In this document: positions 1-5,957 of the stretch, piece after piece
Layout of the letters: each line of letters begins with the position of its first letter
How positions within the stretch are numbered: position 1 is the stretch's first letter
Source: DATFEN01 sp035691285
Lineage (GTDB): Bacteria > Acidobacteriota > Vicinamibacteria > Fen-336
Length of the DNA: 7,752 nt
Direction: 5' to 3'
Assembly: GCA_035691285.1 (NCBI GenBank)
Contig: DASSJI010000126.1
Location: forward strand, 1 to 7,752
Made by a program: the position numbers and the translations under genes
The notes under the pieces: generated by a model
The model's input: the letters and a program-made list of their open reading frames with translations, nothing else
Database searches by the model: none
Told to the model about the DNA's origin: nothing

Positions 1-685
1 CGTCGTAGGCTTCGCCCTCTGCTGGAACTACCACGAGCAGCTCTTCCACTTCCTGACCCAGCCCCTCCGGGTCTACGACCCCGGGGTGAAGTTCATCTAC
101 ACCGGCCCGTCCGAGGCCCTGATCCTCTACATGAAGATGGCGTTCTTCGTCGGGATCTTCGTGGCCTCGCCCTACATCCTCTGGCAGGTGTGGGCGTTCA
201 TCGCCCCGGGGCTCTATCCGAGCGAGAAGAAGTGGGCCGTGCCCTTCATCGGGATGGGCTCGCTCTTCTTTGCTGGAGGCGCCGCCTTCGGCCACTTCTA
301 CTTGTTCCCGATCACGTTCCGCTTTCTCGGCGCGTTCGGGGGGACCGACATGCAGTTCCTGCCGAAGATCGACGAGTACTTCTCCTTCTACTCGTGGTTC
401 CTGCTCGGCCTCGGGGTGGTGTTCCAGCTCCCGGTCGTGATCTTCGTGCTGTCCCGCATCGGCCTGGTCACGGCGCCGTTCCTCATGCGCCAGTTCAAGT
501 GGGCCGTGCTCGGCTCCTTCATCGTGGCGGCGATCCTGACGCCGACACCCGACATGGTCGTCCAGACCACGCTCGCCCTGCCGATGGTCGGCCTCTACCT
601 CCTGGGCGTGCTCGTCGCGTGGGTCTTCGGGAAACCGCGCCGGGTCGAAGCCGAGGCGGCGCTCAGCGCGGCAGCTCGAACTTGA
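1..685 (+). CDS. tatC: Sec-independent (twin-arginine) translocase subunit TatC, 5' partial
   Basis: TatC is the polytopic inner-membrane receptor of the Tat pathway, which exports folded proteins with twin-arginine signal peptides. The reading frame is already open at base 2 and stops with TGA at 683-685. About 227 residues are visible, so roughly the first 25-35 residues of a normal TatC (about 250 residues) lie upstream. Visible family marks are the 'SPYILWQVWAFIAPGLYPSEKKW' loop after transmembrane helix 2, where the Pro-Gly-Leu-Tyr and Glu are typical of TatC, the 'FQLPVVIF' helix-4 region, and 'ILTPTPDMVVQTTLALPMVGLYLLGV' spanning helices 5 and 6. Helices 2-6 are present. The helix-4 position that is Glu in E. 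coli (FEVP) is Gln here, which I believe is a tolerated variant. The last 23 bp overlap the 3' end of the convergent DUF192 gene. Identification is very secure. Confidence 0.96.
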   Translation, partial: VVGFALCWNYHEQLFHFLTQPLRVYDPGVKFIYTGPSEALILYMKMAFFVGIFVASPYILWQVWAFIAPGLYPSEKKWAVPFIGMGSLFFAGGAAFGHFYLFPITFRFLGAFGGTDMQFLPKIDEYFSFYSWFLLGLGVVFQLPVVIFVLSRIGLVTAPFLMRQFKWAVLGSFIVAAILTPTPDMVVQTTLALPMVGLYLLGVLVAWVFGKPRRVEAEAALSAAART

Positions 686-1109
686 GCTGCGCGCCCACGG
701 CGGCCTTCTCGCGCCGGGCCTGGCCGGCGTTGATCTCGACCACGTAGGCGGCCCTGCGCATCGGCTGGTACACCGGGCACGGCTCCTTCGTGCAGGGCGG
801 CACGGCCTCGGCCACGTGCACGACGCGGCCGTTCTCGTCGAGCCAGACGATGTCGATCGCGAAACGGCAGTTCTTCATCCAGATGCCGTGGAACGCCGTT
901 TCCTCGAACACGAAGAGCAGGCCACGATCCGCCGGCAGGTCCGGGCGGAACATCAGGCCCATGGCGCGATCCTCGTCCTTGACCATCACCTCGACTTGCA
1001 GCACCTTCCCGGACGGGAGGCTGAGGGGGATGACGTCGGGAGCCGCCCGTCCGAGCCCGGGCAGGAGCACCAGCGCGAATGCGACGCCACCCGCGTAGGA
1101 GCGCGACAT
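663..1109 (-). CDS. DUF192 family secreted protein
   Basis: This 148-residue protein belongs to the DUF192 (COG1430) family of small, mostly exported proteins with no settled biochemical role. Residues 1-22 look like a signal peptide: a basic 'SR' start, a hydrophobic 'AGGVAFALVLLPGLG' core and a cleavage site near 'GRAAPD'. The DUF192 core follows, with 'AMGLMFRPDLPADRGLLFVFE' at about 49-69, 'GIWMKNCRFAIDIVWLDENGRVV' at about 75-97, and the closing 'AAYVVEINAGQARREKAAVGAQL' at about 120-142. Two cysteines, Cys106 and Cys111 (CTKEPC), could form a disulphide after export. The ATG at 1109 is the start that gives a full signal peptide, but no Shine-Dalgarno sequence precedes it. A promoter-like pair at 1117-1146 suggests a leaderless transcript. 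Its 3' end overlaps tatC, and its start codon is one base from the divergent HEAT gene start. Family call is strong; function is unknown. Confidence 0.9.
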   Translation of the reverse strand: MSRSYAGGVAFALVLLPGLGRAAPDVIPLSLPSGKVLQVEVMVKDEDRAMGLMFRPDLPADRGLLFVFEETAFHGIWMKNCRFAIDIVWLDENGRVVHVAEAVPPCTKEPCPVYQPMRRAAYVVEINAGQARREKAAVGAQLKFELPR

Positions 1110-1110
1110 C

Positions 1111-2163
1111 GTGCCGATCGTAGCATCGCGTTCGAAGGAGATTCAAAAGCTCGTCGCCGCTCTGGGCGCGCCTCGCCCCGCCGAGCGCGAGGCGGCCGCG
1201 GCGCGCCTGCGGCTCCTCGGCAGCCGCGCGACCCTCGCCCTCGTCGAAGCCGCCCGGGCCGGCCCGCGAGCCGCGCGCGCAGGTGCGCTGCAGGTCCTGG
1301 GCCTGAGCGACGACCCCCGCGCGCGCCGGGCCGTCCTCGCCACCGTCGCGGACGGCGACGCCGAGGTGGCCGGCTGCGCCGTTGCGATCGTGTCGCGGCG
1401 CCCGGACCCAGCCGCAGCGCTCGCCCTCGCCGGAGCGTTGCGACACGCCGACCCCGGCGTACGCGGCGCCGCTGCCCGTGGACTCTCAGCCGCTTTCGCG
1501 GCCGGCGTGGCCGAGGCGACGGAGCCGATCGTGGGGCTGCTTCTCGATGAGGGAGCCGACGAGGACTCCCGCCTCCTGGCCCTCGAGGCCGTGGCGAGGC
1601 TTCCGCGCCGTGAGCGGACACCGCTGCTCGCGCGCTTGCAGGGAACGAGCGGCCTGCTCGGCCGGCGGGTGGCTGTTCTCGCCGGCGAGCCTTCGGCGGA
1701 GGCACGCTCCCTGGCGGCCGTGGCCGCCGACCTCGAGCGCCTGCCGAAGGGCGCCGGCGCCGTGCCGCGGCTCCACGACCTGCTGCGGCGGCTCCCGGAC
1801 GAGGGCGGGACGGTCGAGGAGGAAGCGTGGGACCTGCGCCTGCGCCTGCACCGCGAGCTGGCCGAGAGGCGGAGCGGCATCGCGCTCTACGACCTGCGCG
1901 CGATGCTCGGGCGGCGCCCGCCGCGGGACGGCGGCGTGCTCCTCGAGCTCGTCGCGCGCATCGGCGACGCCTCGTTCGTCCCGTTGCTCACGGCCCTCGT
2001 GCACGACTCCCCGGCCCTGACGCAGGCCGGCGCCCAGGCGCTGGCAGCGATCGTGGCGCGGGAGCGACTCAGGAAGACCCACCGCGCCGTCAGGGCGGTG
2101 AAGGCGGCGCATCGCCTCGTGCTGGACGGGCTCTGGTCCAAGGCCGTGAAGGGCCGCAAGTGA
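1111..2163 (+). CDS. HEAT-repeat domain protein
   Basis: A 350-residue, Ala/Arg/Leu-rich protein built almost entirely of short helical pairs of the HEAT/PBS-lyase type. Examples are 'PAEREAAAARLRLLG...ATLALVEAARAG', 'RAARAGALQVLGLSDDPRARRAVLATVADGDAEVAGCAVAIV', 'DPAAALALAGALRHADPGVRGAAARGLSAAF', and near the C-terminus 'IGDASFVPLLTALVHDSPALTQAGAQALAAIV'. Such solenoids usually act as protein-binding scaffolds. No catalytic motif, signal peptide or membrane segment is visible, so it is probably cytoplasmic. The start is GTG at 1111, supported by AGGAG at 1097-1101 with a 9-base spacer. A second purine-rich box (GAAGGAG, 1134-1140) has no usable start codon behind it. Its promoter must lie inside the divergent DUF192 gene. 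It is convergent with the aminotransferase, 42 bp away. The C-terminus is basic (Arg/Lys-rich from about residue 315). The specific partner or role cannot be told from sequence. Confidence 0.82.
   Translation: MPIVASRSKEIQKLVAALGAPRPAEREAAAARLRLLGSRATLALVEAARAGPRAARAGALQVLGLSDDPRARRAVLATVADGDAEVAGCAVAIVSRRPDPAAALALAGALRHADPGVRGAAARGLSAAFAAGVAEATEPIVGLLLDEGADEDSRLLALEAVARLPRRERTPLLARLQGTSGLLGRRVAVLAGEPSAEARSLAAVAADLERLPKGAGAVPRLHDLLRRLPDEGGTVEEEAWDLRLRLHRELAERRSGIALYDLRAMLGRRPPRDGGVLLELVARIGDASFVPLLTALVHDSPALTQAGAQALAAIVARERLRKTHRAVRAVKAAHRLVLDGLWSKAVKGRK
1117..1146 (-). promoter_or_regulatory. Putative leaderless promoter of the DUF192 gene
   Basis: On the minus strand TTGAAT (1141-1146) and TACGAT (1117-1122) are 18 bases apart and match 4/6 positions each of the sigma-70 -35 and -10 consensus. 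Seven bases separate the -10 from the ATG at 1109, so transcription would begin at or next to the start codon. This agrees with the lack of a Shine-Dalgarno sequence. The element lies inside codons 3-12 of the HEAT gene. Inferred from spacing only. Confidence 0.4.
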
Positions 2164-2183
2164 GCCCGTCACGCTCTGGAGGC

Positions 2184-2197
2184 GCTTGGCGCCAAGC
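2184..2197. other. 14-bp perfect palindrome between convergent genes
   Basis: GCTTGGCGCCAAGC is a perfect palindrome in the 42-bp gap between the stops of the HEAT gene and the aminotransferase gene. In RNA from either strand it could form a 5-bp stem with a GCGC loop. No T-run follows on either side, so a classic intrinsic terminator is not supported. A weak bidirectional terminator or a protein-binding site is possible. Confidence 0.3.
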
Positions 2198-2205
2198 AAG
2201 CTTCC

Positions 2206-3465
2206 TCAGGCCAGCGCGTCAAGGGTTTCGGCGAACACCCGCGCCGTCTCGTCGATCTCCGGCTCCGTGATCACGAAGGGCGGCGAGACCTGGAGCGCGA
2301 CGCCACGCAGGCCGCGCGTCAGCACGCCGCGCTGGCGGGCGTCGACCACGGCGCGAGCGACGAGCTCCGGGCGCTCCGCGAGCCGCTCGGCCTTGAGCTC
2401 GACCGCAGCGAGCAAACCCAGGCCCGAGCGCACTTCCGCCACGACTGGATGGTCGGACAGCGGGCGCAGGGCCGCGGCCAGGACCGATTCGAGCCGCCGC
2501 ACCCGCGCGAGGAGCCCCTCGCGCTCCAGGATGTCCAGGTTGGCGAGAGCGGCGGCGCAGGCCGCGGGGTGTCCACCGTAGGTGTAGCCGTGGCGGAAGA
2601 CGTTCGTCGTACCGCGCCGCCAGAAGGGCTCGGCCACCCGCTCGCCGACGATCACGGCCCCCAGCGGGAGATAGCCCGAGGTGAGGCCCTTGGCGCACGT
2701 CATCAGGTCCGGCTCGAGCGAAAAGCGCTGGGCGCCGAACCACTCGCCCAGGCGGCCGAAGCCTGTGATCACCTCGTCGACGACGAAGAGCACGTCGTGC
2801 TCGCGGCAGGCCGCCTGCACGTCGGCCAGGTAGCCTTGCGGCGGGTGGAGGACGCCGCCGGCGCCGATCACCGGCTCGCAGAAGAACGCGGCCACCTTGT
2901 CGGGGCCGTGACGCTCGATCGCCTGCCGGACAGCGCTCGCATCGCTCCACGGGACGCGCTCGACGTCGGGCACGATCGTCCCTGCCACCGCGAGGTTGGC
3001 GGGGATCCCGCCGAGCGAAGTGCCGTAAGCGTTCATGCCGTGGTAGGCGAACTCGCGGGACAGGACCACGTGCTTCTCGGGCTTGCCCGTGACGCGCCAG
3101 TAGGCCCGCGCCAGCTTGGCTGCCGTGTCGATGGCGTCCGATCCACCGCCAGGAACGAGGAAGACGCGGGCGTCTCGCATGGGCGCGAGTGCCGCGATGC
3201 GGCTCGCCAGGGTCTCGGCGGGCCGATTCTTGTAGAACTCGAACGTCTGATACACCGGCAGCTCGCGCATCTGGCGCGCGACCGTGTCGGCGATCTCGTC
3301 GCGGCCCCAACCGACGTTGCCGTACCAGAGCCCGCCGATCGCGTCCAAGTAGGCGCGGCCGCGGTCGTCGTACACCGTCGACCCCCGACCGCGCACGATC
3401 GTGACCCCGTCGTCCCGCAGGACGCCCATGTTGGCGTAGCCGTTCCAGAACCGCGTCTCGCTCAT
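2206..3465 (-). CDS. Class III pyridoxal-phosphate aminotransferase (omega-aminotransferase type)
   Basis: A 419-residue, full-length fold-type I PLP enzyme of aminotransferase class III, which moves an amino group (often a terminal, omega one) between an amine or amino acid and a keto acid such as pyruvate. Visible landmarks are 'YLDAIGGLWYGNVGWG' at about 39-54 (substrate and cofactor entry), the 'PGGGSDAIDTAAKLARAYW' PLP-phosphate loop at 105-123, 'EFAYHGMNAYGTSLGG' at about 138-153, 'CEPVIGAGG' at 196-204, and 'LFVVDEVITGFGRLGEWF' at 226-243 with Asp230 pairing with the pyridine nitrogen. The Schiff-base lysine is Lys259 in 'CAKGLTSGYLPLGA'. 'HGYTYGGHP' at 292-300 carries the phosphate-binding Thr295 from the other subunit. 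The loop reads GGSDAID where many relatives have SGSEAND, a known subgroup variant. Start ATG at 3465 has no Shine-Dalgarno sequence; other nearby ATGs are out of frame. It lies 73 bp downstream of the PIN toxin gene on the same strand, so read-through is possible. Substrate cannot be assigned. Confidence 0.92.
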   Translation of the reverse strand: MSETRFWNGYANMGVLRDDGVTIVRGRGSTVYDDRGRAYLDAIGGLWYGNVGWGRDEIADTVARQMRELPVYQTFEFYKNRPAETLASRIAALAPMRDARVFLVPGGGSDAIDTAAKLARAYWRVTGKPEKHVVLSREFAYHGMNAYGTSLGGIPANLAVAGTIVPDVERVPWSDASAVRQAIERHGPDKVAAFFCEPVIGAGGVLHPPQGYLADVQAACREHDVLFVVDEVITGFGRLGEWFGAQRFSLEPDLMTCAKGLTSGYLPLGAVIVGERVAEPFWRRGTTNVFRHGYTYGGHPAACAAALANLDILEREGLLARVRRLESVLAAALRPLSDHPVVAEVRSGLGLLAAVELKAERLAERPELVARAVVDARQRGVLTRGLRGVALQVSPPFVITEPEIDETARVFAETLDALA

Positions 3466-3538
3466 GGGCCATGCATGCTACACGAGGAGCCGCGAGCCCA
3501 GCGTGCACTCGACGCTCAGCAACCTCGACCCGTGCGGA

Positions 3539-3943
3539 TCAGTCGAGCCGAAGGCGCTCGATTCCCTTCACCCGGTCGAACCCGCCGTCGAAGCTGGCGA
3601 TGCTCGTCACGTCGTTGTTGAGCATGACCGCGGCGTGGACCAGGTCGCGCATGCTGGCGGGAGTGCCGCTCCGGACGAGGTCGCGGGCGCGGTCGGTGTC
3701 GGCGAGCGCCACCGGGAAAACGGCCGAGCAGAGCCCGACGAAGAGGTCGTAGACCTCGACGGCGAGATCTGGCCGGCGCAGACCGACGTACCGGTAGAGG
3801 ATCTCCTCCAGCGCCTCGGTGCTGGTGCAACCCTCGACTTCGCCCGCCTGGACGCGGGCCAGGAACCGCCGGGAAGGCTCGCGCAGGGGGTGGTCCCTCC
3901 CGGCGACGTACATCGGGATGTTCGAGTCGATGAAGACCTTCAC
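3539..3943 (-). CDS. PIN-domain ribonuclease toxin (VapC-like)
   Basis: A 134-residue PIN-domain protein, the normal size for a VapC-type toxin, which cleaves RNA using acidic residues that hold a metal ion. Asp6 sits in the N-terminal 'VFIDSNIPMY' strand. Acidic residues of the second cluster are in 'TSTEALEEILYRY' (Glu43, Glu46 and Glu47). Asp100 lies in 'SMRDLVHAAVM', and Asp119 in 'SIASFDGGFDRV', the usual PIN C-terminal signature. The start is GTG at 3943. It overlaps the antitoxin stop codon in a GTGA arrangement and puts the conserved 'MKVFIDSN' at the N-terminus. The open frame extends further upstream to 4078, but that part is the antitoxin gene read in another frame. The overlap implies translational coupling. 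No Shine-Dalgarno sequence of its own is evident. The family is clear; the RNA target is unknown. Confidence 0.9.
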   Translation of the reverse strand: MKVFIDSNIPMYVAGRDHPLREPSRRFLARVQAGEVEGCTSTEALEEILYRYVGLRRPDLAVEVYDLFVGLCSAVFPVALADTDRARDLVRSGTPASMRDLVHAAVMLNNDVTSIASFDGGFDRVKGIERLRLD

Positions 3944-4170
3944 GTGCGGCCGGCCTCGATCTCGGCGAGCATCTGGTCGATGTCGGCGGTCGGGGCGGCG
4001 AGCGCGGACAGGCGGGCCAGCGCATCGGGTGCGCGGACGTCCGTCTTCAGCGCGCTTTCCAGGGCCCTCCTCACCCACTCCCCCTTGGAGATGCCCAGCC
4101 GCTGGGCGGCCTTGCGCACGCGGCCATCGAGCCCCGGAGGAATCAGAACCTGGAGCCTCGAGCTGCTCAT
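3940..4170 (-). CDS. Ribbon-helix-helix antitoxin (VapB-like)
   Basis: A 76-residue protein with an N-terminal ribbon-helix-helix fold: strand 'RLQVLIPPGL' at about 5-14, helix 'DGRVRKAAQRLG' at 15-26, turn 'ISKGEW', and helix 'VRRALESALK' at about 33-42. The flexible C-terminal tail ends in 'ADIDQMLAEIEAGRT', the kind of amphipathic segment with which VapB proteins cover the PIN active site. It would both neutralise the downstream PIN toxin and bind its own promoter as a dimer. Its stop codon overlaps the toxin start by 4 bp. The ATG at 4170 lies inside a repeated palindromic motif that probably forms the operator. No Shine-Dalgarno sequence is present, and a -10/-35 pair places the transcript start at the ATG. 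Family-level call is strong. Confidence 0.88.
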   Translation of the reverse strand: MSSSRLQVLIPPGLDGRVRKAAQRLGISKGEWVRRALESALKTDVRAPDALARLSALAAPTADIDQMLAEIEAGRT

Positions 4171-4205
4171 ATGAGCATTAGCATATGAGCCTGCTCAGGA
4201 CGCAA
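4165..4205 (-). promoter_or_regulatory. Promoter/operator of the RHH-PIN module
   Basis: GCTCATATGAGC (4165-4176) is a perfect 12-bp palindrome covering the antitoxin start codon. CATATGAGC recurs at 4182-4190, 14 bases from its first copy at 4168-4176, and GAGC-CT-GCTC follows at 4187-4196. Tandem sites of this kind suit cooperative binding of RHH dimers. On the minus strand TTGCGT (4200-4205) and GCTAAT (4177-4182) have a 17-base spacer, and six bases separate the -10 from the ATG. This predicts a leaderless mRNA repressed by antitoxin binding over the -10 and start. The repeats are seen directly; the function is inferred. Confidence 0.55.
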
Positions 4206-4238
4206 GAACCTCCGGCGCCCCCTCGCATGCCGAACGTT

Positions 4239-4244
4239 TAGAAT
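4239..4244 (+). promoter_or_regulatory. Putative -10 element (TAGAAT) of the peptidase gene
   Basis: TAGAAT matches five of six bases of the sigma-70 -10 consensus and lies 39 bases before the peptidase ATG, leaving a leader of about 30 bases that includes the GGAGG box. No convincing -35 box is seen about 17 bases upstream. The same hexamer, followed by CGTTTCC a few bases on, appears ahead of the kinase gene. Confidence 0.4.
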
Positions 4245-4283
4245 CCCGGCCATCGTTTCCGGGGAAGACGGAGGAACTGCCAC

Positions 4284-5492
4284 ATGACGACGATCCGCCC
4301 GCTCTGCGCCATCGCCTGTGTCACGGCCTTCGCGGCGACTTCGTCCGCCGCGTTCGGCCAGGCGCCCGAGCGGGCGCGGGACTGGGGGATCCCGTTCACG
4401 GGCACGCCGGGCCCGCTGAACGCCATCACCGACGTCCCCGGCGTCACGGTCGGAATGGTCACCCTCATCGAGGGTGACGGCCCGCTCGTCAAGGGAAGGG
4501 GACCGATCCGCACCGGCGTCACGGCGATCCTGCCGCGCGGGAAGACGTTCGACCCCGTCTACGCCGGTTGGGGCACCCTCAACGGCAACGGCGACATGAC
4601 CGGCACCCACTGGATCACGGAGTCGGGCTTCATGGAGACGCCGATCCTGATCACGAACACCGGCAACGTCGGGATCGTGCGCGACGCCGCCTGGCAGTGG
4701 ATGGACCGCAACCGATACTACGCGCCGTTCCAGCCGGGCTACTGGTACGCGTATCCGGTCGTGACGGAAACCTGGGACGGCGGCTTGAACGACATCAACG
4801 GGCAGCACGTCCGGCCCGAGCACGTCTGGCAGGCGCTCGACTCGGCGCACGGCGGGCCCGTCCCCGAAGGTGCGGTCGGCGGCGGCACCGGCATGGTGTG
4901 CCACGAGTTCAAGGGCGGGACCGGCACGAGCTCCCGAAAGATCGAGAACGAGTTCGGTGCCTACACGGTCGGGGTCCTGGTGCAGGCCAACTACGGGACG
5001 CGCAAGGAGATGCGGCTCGGCGGGGTTCCGATCGGGAAGCAACTCCTGGAGGTTCCGTTGCCGGTCCTCCACGACCTGCCCGAGGCCGTCGCCGGGCGGT
5101 TCCGTCGCGACGCCGATCGAGGCTCCATCATCGTCATCATCGCCACGGACGCTCCCCTGGACTCGATCCAGTGCCGGCGGCTGGCGCTCCGGGCGCCGAT
5201 CGGGATCGCGCGAATGGGCGGGAAGGGCGGGAATGGCTCGGGCGATCTGTTCCTGGCCTTCGCGACCGGCAATCCCGGCGCATTCAGCCTGACGAGGGCG
5301 ACCACGGTGACGCAGTTTCCCAACGAGGGCATGAACGGCCTGTTCACGGCTGTGGCGGACGCGACCGAGGAGGCCATCTCCAACGCGCTCGCGGCCGGTC
5401 GCGACATGACCGGCATTCAAGGCAACTCGGTGCGCGGGCTGCCCAAGACGCTGGTGCAGGACTTCCTCCGGCAACACGGCCTGATGAAGTGA
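4284..5492 (+). CDS. P1/DmpA-family peptidase (MEROPS S58), exported
   Basis: A 402-residue member of the P1/DmpA family: N-terminal-nucleophile aminopeptidases that cut themselves into two chains, related to the D-aminopeptidase DmpA and beta-peptidyl aminopeptidases BapA. Residues 1 to about 26 form a signal peptide (hydrophobic stretch 'LCAIACVTAFAATSSAAFG'), implying export. Family marks are 'NAITDVPGVTVG' at 46-57, 'RTGVTAILPRG' at 76-86, 'GNGDMTGTHWITESG' at 101-115, 'ILITNTGNVGIVRDAAWQW' at 121-139, and 'VGGGTGMVCHEFKGGTGTSSRKI' at 198-220. That last stretch holds the self-cleavage site before the catalytic serine (Ser216 or Ser217; I cannot decide which). 'GSIIVIIATDAPL' at 280-292 and 'MGGKGGNGSGDLFLAFATGN' at 311-330 complete the core. 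The ATG is preceded by GGAGG at 4270-4274 with a 9-base spacer. It is divergent from the antitoxin gene, and its substrate is not predictable. Length is normal for the family. Confidence 0.93.
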   Translation: MTTIRPLCAIACVTAFAATSSAAFGQAPERARDWGIPFTGTPGPLNAITDVPGVTVGMVTLIEGDGPLVKGRGPIRTGVTAILPRGKTFDPVYAGWGTLNGNGDMTGTHWITESGFMETPILITNTGNVGIVRDAAWQWMDRNRYYAPFQPGYWYAYPVVTETWDGGLNDINGQHVRPEHVWQALDSAHGGPVPEGAVGGGTGMVCHEFKGGTGTSSRKIENEFGAYTVGVLVQANYGTRKEMRLGGVPIGKQLLEVPLPVLHDLPEAVAGRFRRDADRGSIIVIIATDAPLDSIQCRRLALRAPIGIARMGGKGGNGSGDLFLAFATGNPGAFSLTRATTVTQFPNEGMNGLFTAVADATEEAISNALAAGRDMTGIQGNSVRGLPKTLVQDFLRQHGLMK

Positions 5493-5522
5493 CACTCACC
5501 GGCGCATCTCGACGACCGTGGC

Positions 5523-5559
5523 TTGACAACATTGATTGCAGGCGTTATCAACGTTGTCA
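5523..5559 (+). promoter_or_regulatory. Promoter with 36-bp dyad operator of the RHH-DUF5678 gene
   Basis: TTGACA (5523-5528), a perfect -35, is followed after 17 bases by TATCAA (5546-5551), a 4/6 match to the -10. Seven bases then lead to the ATG at 5559, predicting a leaderless transcript. Superimposed is a dyad with arms 5524-5536 (TGACAACATTGAT) and 5547-5559 (ATCAACGTTGTCA), complementary at 12 of 13 positions around a 10-base centre. Each arm contains its own CAAC-NTTG near-palindrome (5527-5534 and 5549-5556), 22 bases apart, about two helical turns. This suits autorepression by RHH dimers. The repeats are seen directly; the role is inferred. Confidence 0.6.
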
Positions 5560-5957
5560 TGGCGAGCGAGCGAACGACGCTGTATCTGCGCGGGGTGCCG
5601 AGGCATCTCGTCAGGGAGGCGAAAGCCGCGGCCGCGCGCCGCGGCTCGTCGCTCGCCGCCCTGGTGAGCGACAGCCTGGCGCGCTCGCTGGCTGAGGGCG
5701 ATACCCGGGAGCTGCCCAACGACGGGCTGCGCGACGGCAGGCTCTGGTACGAGCGCCGTCGGCGCGAGCTTTTGGCTCGTTACGCCGGCGAGTATCTCGC
5801 TGTGATCGACCGACAGATCGTCGATCACGACCGCGATTTCTCCGCGCTCGCCGCACGCGTGTTCGCCCGGCACGGTGGCCGACCGGTCTTCATGCCGCGG
5901 GTGCAGGAGAAGGACGAGCCGGCACGGTTGCGCTCGCCGCGGCAGGTGCGGCGCTGA
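5559..5957 (+). CDS. RHH protein with C-terminal DUF5678-like domain
   Basis: A 132-residue two-part protein. Residues about 4-45 look like a ribbon-helix-helix DNA-binding domain (strand 'RTTLYLRGVP', helix 'RHLVREAKAAAARRG', turn 'SSL', helix 'AALVSDSLARSLAEG'). After a linker, residues about 63-115 ('YERRRRELLARYAGEYLAVIDRQIVDHDRDFSALAARVFARHGGRPVFMPRV') resemble DUF5678, a small domain of unknown function often written as 'Y-x-G-E/K-Y-V/L-A-V...' with a hydrophobic strand at its end. The tail is basic ('RLRSPRQVRR'). I chose the ATG at 5559 because it starts just before the RHH strand and sits where the promoter predicts transcription begins. A longer TTG start at 5523 would place the -35 and -10 boxes inside the gene. 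Its stop overlaps the next gene. It is probably an autoregulator; domain 2 may bind the partner protease or its substrate. Function unproven. Confidence 0.8.
   Translation: MASERTTLYLRGVPRHLVREAKAAAARRGSSLAALVSDSLARSLAEGDTRELPNDGLRDGRLWYERRRRELLARYAGEYLAVIDRQIVDHDRDFSALAARVFARHGGRPVFMPRVQEKDEPARLRSPRQVRR

Noticed and set aside
2219..3621. Long open frames in other frames over the aminotransferase (minus 2219-3508 and plus 2449-3621)
   Set aside because: Shadows of the aminotransferase gene with compositionally biased translations and no motif.
3539..4078. Longer version of the PIN toxin starting at 4078
   Set aside because: The extra N-terminal part is the antitoxin gene read in another frame, and the PIN core begins exactly at the GTG at 3943.
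4167..5495. 442-codon minus-strand open frame opposite the peptidase gene
   Set aside because: Its translation is low-complexity (Arg, Gly, Asp, Val and His rich) with no family motif, and the plus strand encodes a clearly recognisable peptidase. Long antisense frames are expected in GC-rich DNA.
5523..5558. TTG start at 5523 for the RHH-DUF5678 gene
   Set aside because: It would make the TTGACA and TATCAA promoter boxes and the dyad part of the coding sequence, and the added residues precede the RHH strand with no homology that I recognise.
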